64,000 bases of DNA from Cotesia glomerata (taxonomy: Eukaryota; Arthropoda; Insecta; Hymenoptera; Braconidae), in contig NC_058159.1 of NCBI RefSeq assembly GCF_020080835.1, forward strand, positions 24,896,474 through 24,960,473, written 5' to 3'. Below, piece by piece: positions 1-11,100 of this stretch. The position numbers and the translations under genes are program-made. How positions within the stretch are numbered: position 1 is the stretch's first letter; every line of letters starts with the position of its first letter. Under the pieces are notes generated by a model, which did not search any database, was not told where the DNA came from, and saw only the letters and a list, made by a program, of their open reading frames with translations.

Positions 1-2155
1 CTTGCGTGTAAGCCTAGCAAAAAGATATTTACAATAAAATAGAAAATATTAAATTTAATCAACAATTTTTTATATTAATTATTCAAGTACATTTCCTTAA
101 AAAAATTGAACAAAAAATAGTATCTTTTATCATAAAAAAAATGAAATTAAATTTTTTAAAAAACTATCATAATTACACTGACAAAAAAAAATATATTCGA
201 TTAAAAAAAAAAAATCTAGAACCAAGATGATCATTTTCAAGAATTTTCTTCTTTGCAATGATAAAAAAATAGATATAATTTTCTTGAGTCAAAAAAAAAG
301 TTCAAGCCAAGAAATTATTTTTAATTAAAGTAAATTTTTCTTAGTTCAAGATTTTTTTTTTAATCAAGTTAATTTATTTATCCGTGTGGAGTTAAGCAGA
401 AAAATTCTTGAACTAAGCAAAATTTACTCAAACAATAAAAATTGTTGGGTTCAAAAAAATTTCTACTTGATTTAAACAATCAAATTCTTCAAAATAATCT
501 ACTCGGTTTAAGATTTCTTTTTCTTGAATCAAATTAACAGTTCATCTGCGGATATCTCATAATTTCCGTATTGATCTTCGCACAAATTATAATTTGAACA
601 ATCGAGGGCTCGATCATCTTTTTTCTCTCCTAATAAATATGTAATACTTAATACACGTTATTGTATTATTTGAAATAATAAATTAATGGATTAAATTATT
701 CGCTTTGATTGATAGCTATGCGGTTAAATGTATATTTATATGTAGGTATACATAATACGAATATCTTGTGTCATTGAAGAAAAGACTTATGGTATAATTT
801 AATCGCTGAGTCTATAATATAATATAATACAATATGAATGAAGAAATAAAAAAGTATATAATAAAAAAGTGTCACTTTGAGATTTAAGATGATCTCGACG
901 GGAGATCAATGAGAAAAAGTTTTTTTGGTCATTCATTTGATTTTATTATTAGATAAATTTCTGATTCATATACATATTATACGCCTTAATATTTAAATCA
1001 CTAGATTATCCAATACAACACTATAACTACACGCACAGTAATTCCCTACATAACACCAATGTTGAGAATAATAATAAAAAATATTGAATTTAAAAAAAAA
1101 AAAAAAGAAAAACTATTAAAAGGATGAATTCCCTAAATTCCAGGGCAACAATTCTAATACAAGTGACCGTCACTAAAATATAAGATTAATGAGTTGAGAG
1201 TAGAGCGAAACTCATTGGTTTAGTTGATCGCATTATTAATTAATCTTATTATCACTCTTATAACTGCCACTCAACTAATGACCACTTAGCTTTGTTTGAT
1301 TAGATACTCAAACAAGGGTCAAGGGAATTTAAATTGACCTTCTTTGAATATATCTCTTCATATACATATTACATATTTATATAATAATCAAAACGTCCGA
1401 AATAATCCGCGGCTCGCTTTAGGATTTTTATTTACGATTATGGCCAGTGAATTTATCAATGAATAAGCTCTATCAATTTTTTTTTTTTTAATAAACGTTC
1501 TATAGATTTTTTACCTCGACGGATCGATGGACATTCTTCATTGCAGCAACTCTATTAATAAATTCCAACGCAAACAACGATACTCTTGTGCACGCGGTAG
1601 CTTTTACCACGAACAAATTCATCAATTTAATTTATCCGATTTTTTATTTTTACTATCAACTTCCCGTTCATTTCATCAAATTCTTATTAAATTCAATAAT
1701 TAACTGTTGTCTTATTATTTTTATTTCATTTATTTATCAATAGTAAGTAAAATAATGAAATATTTTCTCGTTTATCGTTGATGTAATGTTTGCTGAATAA
1801 TTATTTAGAACACGCGGAAAAATATATGATTGTAGATACTGCATCGATTAGCGCACACATAATAACACCAATTTATAAGTAGAAATATAAACAAACATTT
1901 GAAGTATATATTATATATAACATATTTCATACATGTATGAGTTATGATTATGATTAATTAAGCTTTTTCCAAGAAGGCGTAACAAGTAAAACACTATTAG
2001 TGTTCAGTGGCACAGTTTGCGTTACTTTATATTAATATTGATATTAACTTAACGTTAGTCGTGGCTATAATTTAATCATTTAAATATAAATATTTATGTA
2101 TACAACTTAATTTGTTTAGTAATAATCACAATAATTATTTCGTTATTTATTGCAG
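1..2155. other. AT-rich non-coding stretch, 5' flank or first intron of the ADAMTS-like gene
   Basis: No coding exon could be supported here. The sequence is very AT-rich, with poly-A and poly-T runs. The part at about 200-560 has recurring motifs of the type TTCAAG..AAATTT that reappear around 4.5-4.7, 9.75-9.83 and 10.6-10.7 kb, which suggests an old dispersed repeat. The first visible exon of the downstream gene begins at 2156 in phase and needs an upstream exon carrying the start codon. That exon is either here and too short to recognise, or left of the window. Confidence 0.5.
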
Positions 2156-5100
2156 ATGTATACTGCTGCTGATTATACTATCAACCGCGTCGTTAGTTCA
2201 TACTTATGTACCGGAAAAATATCCAATTGAGGTAATTATTTTCTTTATTTATCTATATCAACTTATGGATTATTTAATGTCAAATCAACGTGCTACCACT
2301 TTTTATTCATGATTTATCAATGTGAAAGTAACAGGCATTCAATATTTTTTTTTTGTTTCATAAATCACAGATTAGAGTCAATATTTGTTCATAATTCATC
2401 ACGGTTTATTAGTGCTAAATTGTTTAGTCAAGTGTAAATAATTTAATCATAATATTGGTTGTATTTTATATAGAAAAATATTATCAAAATTTTTTATCAA
2501 TCATTTTTTTCAACATTAATTATCACAAATTCAATATTATGAATTTTGTTTTTTTTTTTTAAACTAATGAAATTTTTGATTAAGAACTCACAAATTTCAA
2601 TAAAACTACGAAAAATTTTTTGTGTAATATTTAACACTTTTTTAAAATACTTTTAAATAAACACAGAAGTGTATTAAATATTTAACAGAAAATTTTTTAG
2701 CATAAATTTTTTTTGACGCAATGACGCAAAACTTTTCACTGTATGGTTGAATTATTTGATTTAATTTTCGAAAGCTAAAAATGAAAAAAATAATCGTTTT
2801 AAGCAATTCAAATTATTTTGATTGATATTCCAGAAAATTTAATAATTTATTCGGAACTCAAAAAAAAGCACAAGAATATTTTAGCAATAATTAAAAATTT
2901 TTTTGTCTTAATAAATATTTTGCAACTAATAATTTTTTCCCTCAAAATTCAAGTACGCATAACAAAAAAATCTTTAAATTAGCATGAACACTCCTTTTAA
3001 CTTGCGCAACAACATGAAAAAAAAATTATAATAATAGAAGTATAGAATAATAAAGAATCGTTGATTTGACACGAAATGACCCTCATATTGTGGTAATATA
3101 AACAATAGCGTGCAATTACCGGCTGTTAAATAAATAATTTTACAGGTTTACCACATGCTGCAAGAGAGAACGCAGTATGGATTCGGTAAAGACAATCGTG
3201 TGAGAGGAAGCTGGGGTACATGGAGCTCTTGGAGCGAGTGCTCGAGGTCTTGTGGTACTGGTGTCCAGTCTCAAGCAAGGCAATGTGTTCTTCGGTATTT
3301 ATTTATTTATATATACACATATATAAATAATATTAAAATGTGGTACTCTGTTAGGCTGAAGCTTTCTCGATCCTTCACCATAATAGTAATAGTATATTTT
3401 AGTTTTTACGGGGAAAAATAAAAAGTTAAATAGCCGAGATGAATAAGAGCTAATAAAAGTAATTGAGGAGCTGATCCGAAGGAGGAAGCAGTTGAAAATG
3501 ATACACTCAGCGCATTGAGCTTCCTCAAGTAGTATTACTCTATTACACATTGCACATTACACCAGTGTAAATGCTAGAGATCTTTTCTTCCAGTTACTCT
3601 GTAAAAAACTTAATAACAAGAATAAAAAGTAGGCAATACGTCGTGTTAGATTTAATGACATAGGCGCCAAGATATTTATTATTATTTTTATATTTTTTTA
3701 TTTATTTTTTTTTCTACGCGATTGGCACCTATACTAAACTAACTATATGATATTAGAAAAGCGTTAGGTGTGGGCGATCGGTTTTCTAGTTATCAAGTTC
3801 TCATAGCTTCTCTTCTAGGCTCTACTATGGGTTAAGATATAACAGCATTATAATAGGAATATAATATGGAACATGGAGGTGTAAGAACATGTGTAATGTA
3901 ATATAATATAATGTAATATAAATGTATGCCTCTATGCAAAGCTAGATTGTACTTTGAAGAGTTGAGTGCATATATAGTTATATTCCAGCAGTTTTCTGGA
4001 TGGTCAAGTTAACTATATTTCTCTTTATATATTACTGCACTTGTACTAAGAATTTGTGTTTTATATTTTTATTATTTAAACTTTGTTTTTGTTCTTTAAC
4101 GGAGCCGATGGCGTCGTCGTTAATTCACTGTTACGCCTTTTCCTCGGCCAGTAAAGAGTACTGAGCGATAAGCTGTTGCTTTAGAAACAAAACCGTGACT
4201 CTTTATAATACTCGGTGTATGGTAGTGTGCTTATTTTATGCGTCAAAGCCACGGGTTTATGGTGAATATTATTTTTATGTTTATGTTATTTTTTTTTTGT
4301 TTGCAGAAATAGCGTAAGAAAAAGAAGTATTATAAGTCAAGTGAATAGTACTAGTCTAAAGCCGGTGTGCATCGGTACTTATAAGCGATATCACATTTGC
4401 AATACTCAGGTAAAGTTCTATTTAATAGGTTTTATTTAAGATGAATAGTTTTGTTGGAAGACCAAAATTTATAGAGGCATTTTTTTGATGCATCGTAGAC
4501 TGGTAAGAAATTTAATCTGATCCAGAAGAATACATTTTTAACCAAGGAACTAATTTTTTTAAATTTCATTTAGGCAAAGAAATTTTTGAATCAAATAAAA
4601 TTTAATTACAGATAGTCAGAATTGAAAAAAAAAATTGAATTTTTTTTTTTAGTTTTCTCAAAGTATTTTCTCGAAAATGTTTCCTGAAAATTTTTAAGTC
4701 AATTTAATTAATATTTTCGAAGATATCTGAAAAATTCCGAGGTTTTTTACAAAACGCGGGTCAAACTATTGTTTAAAAGCAATTGTTTAACAAAAATTTT
4801 TTTTGGGGATGATTTTTTTTTTTTTTTAACTAATTTGGGTAATTTTACAAAAGTTATTCTAATAAAATACATAACTTTTTAATGTTTTTTTAAATTATAC
4901 AAAAAAGTAATACCTTTTCAAAGTCGATTTAATTAAAAAGCCAGCTTCTTAAAAGTATGAAAAGCTCTAGAATAATAACTCAATATTATTTTCATAAAAT
5001 AATTTTAATTAGTATCAAAGAACGAATTACTAAAAATACTCATTTTTTTATGTCTTTATCTACACCTTACTCTTTAAATCAAAAAACATTTTTTTTAATT

Positions 5101-8100
5101 AAAAAAAAATTTGCGCTTCAGTTAAAACGACAAAATTCTTCAAAATTATTTTTTTGACTCAATATTTTTTCTCTTAAATCACGTTAATTTTTTTATCAGT
5201 ATATAAATAAAGGATTGTTATTGAAACAATTACGTGCAAATCTATATAACATAAGTAAAAAATATTTGCGACTAATTCCTTGATAAACTCTGGTCTCTAT
5301 ATGTTTTGACTCAATAATTCGTTTGAGCTGAAAAATATATGAATGAAATAATTGAATAAAATTTAACAAAAAACTTTATTTTTTAGGATTGTCCTGAATT
5401 TTCAGAAGATTTTCGTGCCGAACAGTGTGCGAAATTCAATGATCGAGTTTATAAAGGAGAAAAGCATGCTTGGGTGCCATTTTTAAATGGTAAATATTAC
5501 CAATTATAATTATAATTAATATTCATCAAAATAATAATGAAAAATTTTTGCACCATGACAGCTCCGAATCCTTGTGCATTAAATTGCCGAGCTGTAGGTC
5601 AACGGTTTTACGCGACCCTGGAGCCTGAGGTAATCGATGGTACACCGTGCGATGGTCCGAACTTACGAGGAAAGAGTATGGGACTTGCAGTAGACCGGAC
5701 AACTGAACAATGGGTTTGCGTCGCTGGACAATGCAGGGTATAACTAGACCCTATTTTTATTTTTATCTTTTTATACACCTAGTATATTATACACTGCAAG
5801 TACTGTACATTTATTTGAGCTACTATCATGATATACGATACCAAATCGACTACTATATTGTATCCTACAGGAGCATGTCTCGTTAAGACCACCGAGTCTT
5901 ATTGTTTCTTGACCTTACTAAAAATACAGTACACAAAAAAAAAAATTATATAACTAAACAAGCGAAAAATTGTTTTATAATTATTAAAATTGAGAGAAGA
6001 AACTGAACTGAGATTATTATTTTTTATTTTACCAGTCAGTGGGATGCGATGGAGTTGTTGGTTCCGGTGCTGTCAGGGATACCTGCGGGGTCTGTGGAGG
6101 CCAAGGAAGAGGATGCAAATTGTTTGAAGGGATTTTTATGGAGCCTATTCTTCCCAAGGGTCATCAGCCAGTCACTACTATTCCACGGGGTGCCATGTCG
6201 CTTAATATTTCCGAACTGCGTCATAGTAGTAATTTTTTAGGTAATTATTAATTTTAAGTAATTATTAACTAGCAACCTTGCAGTCATTATGTGACTGCCG
6301 TGACTTGTGAGCTATAAAAAATTAAAATTTTGCTTTATTAATTAATTACTTTTGTTAAATTGCATTGTGCTTTCTTAAATATTAACGTTTTTAAAGATAT
6401 AAGCTCATCCCGAGTTACACTCATCGAGAGCTTTCATTTGAGTACCCACATACATTTTGATATATTTTTCATATATTTATATATATAAATATATAAAATA
6501 TATGAAAAATTGAAGTGGGTACTCAAATGAAAGGTCTCGATGAGTGCAACATCGGAATGAGCTTAAATTATTTAAAATGTCAATATTTCACAAGATAAAA
6601 GGTAATTTCTTAATTATGTATCTATAGATAAAGCATTTTCGAATGCAGCCTAAATACTTATCATAGTAAATTGACTATCGGTGAGAATGAAATGAAACCT
6701 TGAAAAGGCACAAATTCAAGTCAAAACTTTTTCAACGATACCAAATTTCACTAAAAAACCAATTTTATCATGTGACTATCCTGGAAACAAAATTTTTCTT
6801 ATTCTCTTAATCATATAGATTATTAGAGATGAATTTAGTATGGAAAAAAACTTAAAAAATGATTACAGCGCTTAAAACCGAAAATGGAACGTATATTTTA
6901 AACGGTCCATGGTCGTTGAGCCCCAGTGGAATTTACAAGACTGCAGGAAGTATTGTTACTTATCAGCGGGGAGATAGGAACCGGATGGAGAGCATAACAG
7001 CCACTGGACCACTTAATGAATCTCTTAATTTAGAAATATGGTATCACGAAATGAATCCAGGGGTACTCTATAAATATATGCTACCAGCGCCAGAGAATTT
7101 TAACGATAATGCGATTATTGCGCCGCCGTTATACGCCAACGAGATACCCGAATCTTATCCACGAGTTGAAGTGTAAATTGTCTAATTAATTATATTATTA
7201 TTAATAAAGAAAAACAAATCATTCAGAGAAAGTGGTTCATATAAAAATTCAAAGTTAGATCCAAAATAAACATTTTTATTTTTAATTTAATTTTCAATAA
7301 TTTTTTTTTTTTATAGAAAAATGTTCAATAAAGATTTGACAAATTTTAATAATTAACTAATGATAAAAAAAATTTTAATTCATAATAGAACTAAAATAAT
7401 ATTGAAGAAAATATTAACAAAGGTTAAAGAAAAATCCATTTGGAATTATAATTGTTAATTTTAATTAAAATTTGCAATTTGATCAAATTTTCAATTTTGT
7501 TATAAATTATTAAAAATACTTTTGAAATTTTATAGTTTTTTCTTTAAATAATTTTTCTTTGCATGAGAAAATTTTTTTTTCAATTTGATAGTTATGATTA
7601 GTTATGATAGTATAGCAAAATTATTATTGCAGATCCTTGAGACGACCGGAGGTCAATTTATCAAGAAATCAAGTGAGAGAAGAAACACAAAAAATAAAGA
7701 AAGATGAAGTGAAATTCTCACCAACGACTGTGATGGCTGGTGATGCACCGAATATTAATGTTGTTAGCCAATCGGAGATTAAGCCGAAGAAGAAGAAAAG
7801 AAAATTTGCTTGGAAAGTGATGGGTCTTTCGTCTTGCTCCAAGACCTGCGGCGGAGGTATGTAGCTTGGAGATATTGATGGATTTTTCTAAAATAAAATA
7901 AAATAAAGACAAGTTTAATATCGATAATGATCAAAGCCACATTATTGTATAATGTAACTCAATAATAATTGTATTTAAAAAATTCCAGGGGTTCAGAGTA
8001 CAATTATAAAATGCGTGAGAGAAGATAAAGACAACGTGGTACCGGATCGCAGATGTAGAAAGTTCGAAAAGCCTCCGGCACCGCCGCCGCTCCAGTGTAA

Positions 8101-11100
8101 TGATCGACCGTGTCCCCCGCGATGGAGAGCAGACGCGTGGTCCAAGTGCTCAACGAGTTGCGGCACGGGAGTGAAAACTCGACGACTTGAGTGCATTCAG
8201 GACTTGAATTCCAAGATAACTATGCGTGTAGCCGCAGGCGCGTGCTCACAGCCACCGGATTTGAGCACCGTTGGTTCGTGCGAGGGACCCCCGTGTCCGA
8301 ATAATCAGATCCCGCAAGTTCGACAAATGGAGACTTTAGACGTGTCAGCGGGTATCCCGGGCAGGTGGGAAGTCGGTCCCTGGGGTCCGGTGAGTATTTT
8401 AATTTTTGTTATTTATTATTACTATTTTGCATGTTATATTATTATTAGATATCGAATATTATATGATACTAAAATTTGACTACTTTTTTTAAGGGGTTAT
8501 ATCCACTTGTAATTTTGAAAAAATCGAAATTTTTTTTTGTATATTTTGAATGTATATATATATATTCGAGAATAAAAAGCGGCATGATGGCCGAGCGGGT
8601 TAAGTCATTATCCCGTTAGTTCGCTCGCACATCATGCCGTGAGGCGAGGGTTCGAGCCCCGACGGTTGTTCGAATAGTTCCAACACCAACCGTCGGGGGT
8701 CGCTCCGGTAGCCGAACTGTACTGGCATGGGTTTTCTCTGTGGTTTCCCCATCGCCACTATTCCAACAACCGATAGAAAGGGGTGAGGAGTAGGGTAAAT
8801 ACAGTACAGAAAGCACAAGTCGGTCCACAACCGCAGTGATAATAATAAAGAGTTGAGTATATAAATGTGCGAAAAATAAGGTTGATTATGTAGTGAAAAG
8901 AGGACGTGCTGGGGTCCAAAAAAGCGTTGAATAAACAAGGACAGTATAAAAAAAAAACACAAGACGGTGGCGCACTCGCGGAATGCAACAGCTACCATCT
9001 ACCCAGCCTTGTAAAAACCAAGAACGGTATACAAGTAAAAATCGAAATAAAATAATAATATATTCGAGAATATTGTCTGTAAATTTCAAAGTAATCCGGT
9101 AAATAGTTTCGGAGTAATGAGCGTATTTGTAAAGACGTATCCGAGCGTTTGAAGGTAGTTTAAATAATAGCCAAAACTTTAAATGCCTTTTTCTCGAAAC
9201 GATGTTTTCAAAGTCGGTGAGGAATATTTCTCCGAAACCGCTTGACCGATTGACTTGAAATTTTTACAGGATCTTCTTAGATACTTTTGTCAGGTAATGA
9301 TCGAAGGAATAAAGTTTCTGATAAAAATTTCGATTTTTTAAGTCACTTTAAAGTGTAAATTTTCGTGCAAAAAAAGATTTTTTTTGTTGGGAAGCCGCCA
9401 TTTTGTCTAAAATCAAAATTTTGACTATTTCTTCGATCATTACCTGTATTTATCTATCCTAAAAGTAATCCTTTTGGTTTTTTTTATTTCTGATAATTTG
9501 GATCAGAGATATCTTCCTCACCGCCAGACACCTTTTTGTGGAGGACCTTCAGGAGATCTTCTACAGGAACGACGGAACCCAATATTTTTATTAATAAAAT
9601 ATGAATTCTTAGAATACGTTAAATTCTCTAAATTTTCATATATTTTATGTATATATCCAATAAAAACCCTCTCCAGAAACAATTAACAAAAAAACACATT
9701 TTTTCGAACTTACAAGTGGATATAACCCCTTAATAAGTAAATTTGAAACGTAATCGAGAAAATCACTTTTAAAAATTTTACATTTTGTCTTAATTAAAGC
9801 AAAAAAATTTTTGAACCAAAGACAATTTCGTATACTGATAGAAAAATTTGTTAATAATTAATAACGTTTATTAATTGTTAATAATGGTTTTTCAACTTTG
9901 GATGATTTGATTAAAATTTACTAACATTTAACAATTATTTATTCAAAACAATTTATTAAATATTAATAAACATTTCTTTCGACCCTTGAAAAAAAAATTC
10001 TACTTTGATGCTTTTTAAAACTCTATAACTTCGATAAATAATAAAAATCGATTAGATCAGGTAGATTAATAATTATCTTATAAAAAAAAAAAAAAAAAAC
10101 AATAAACGAAATAAAATAAAAAATAAGGTAAAAGACCCAGTTATTGACTCTGGTCTAGTTATTGACACTTGCAATTTTATTTTAATTAAAAAAATACAAA
10201 TCAACTCTAATAAATTAATTTTTTGAACTATAAATTTTAAGATAATTCATTTTTTGAGAACATTTTATTTTTTTAATTACAATAAAATTGCAAGTATCAA
10301 ACAACTAGGCCAGTGTCAATAACTAGGTCTTTTATCTTAAAATAATGTTTGCAATGAATTACAAAATTTTTATCAGAGTTAAAATGATTTGTTTATCGTA
10401 TTTTTAATGTAAGAAATTACATTATTTTTTTGGAGCTATTTTTACATCGCACTATTAATAAATATTCATTAACTATTAATAGATGTACTTTTCTTCCAAA
10501 AAGCTGTTTATAAGTAGTTTAAAAGTATTCAATTTTGTTTAATACATGAACAAATTGTTTCTAAATAAAGGAATTTATTAATAGTTAATAGATTGTTCTA
10601 TCAGTGTAGTTAAAAAGCTGTTTTGCTTGAAAGCTGGAGTTAATTTTTTCAAATTTTTTTTCTTGTTCAAGATTATTTTACTCGAATCAAGTTTAATTTT
10701 TTATCAGTATAATAAAAAAAATGTTTGAGAATTTAAATCTAATTTCTATTTAAGAAGGGTTTACATTTTTTCTCTCTCTTGCCCTCTATTGGACAAACGA
10801 AAGTATCTCTGTCATACTTGTACAACAAATGGAATCTTAAAACGCATTTTATGCATAAATAAATGAAAATTTTCCAAAAAAGCGCTTCGCTCTTCGATAG
10901 ATAATTTAATTATCTATCGAAGAGCAAAGCGTTTTTTTTTCGAAATTTTATCACATACATGAGAAAAACACGTTTGAAAATCAACTATAAACCGCTCTTA
11001 AGTGTTAATTTATTCTTTAAATAAAATAAAAAAATATTCAGATGTCTTTTGATTTCTATATTATATTATAGTAAATAAATAAAAAAGTTAAACATCAAAA

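Noticed and set aside
8581..8662. Possible functional tRNA (Leu/Ser-like) with pol III boxes
   Set aside because: The acceptor stem does not close, the sequence runs on into a SINE body with an A-rich tail, and exact 13-bp target duplications bracket the whole unit.
8600..8998. 132-codon minus-strand ORF
   Set aside because: It lies entirely within the SINE, is Tyr/Phe/Leu-rich with no domain, and ends where the repeat ends.
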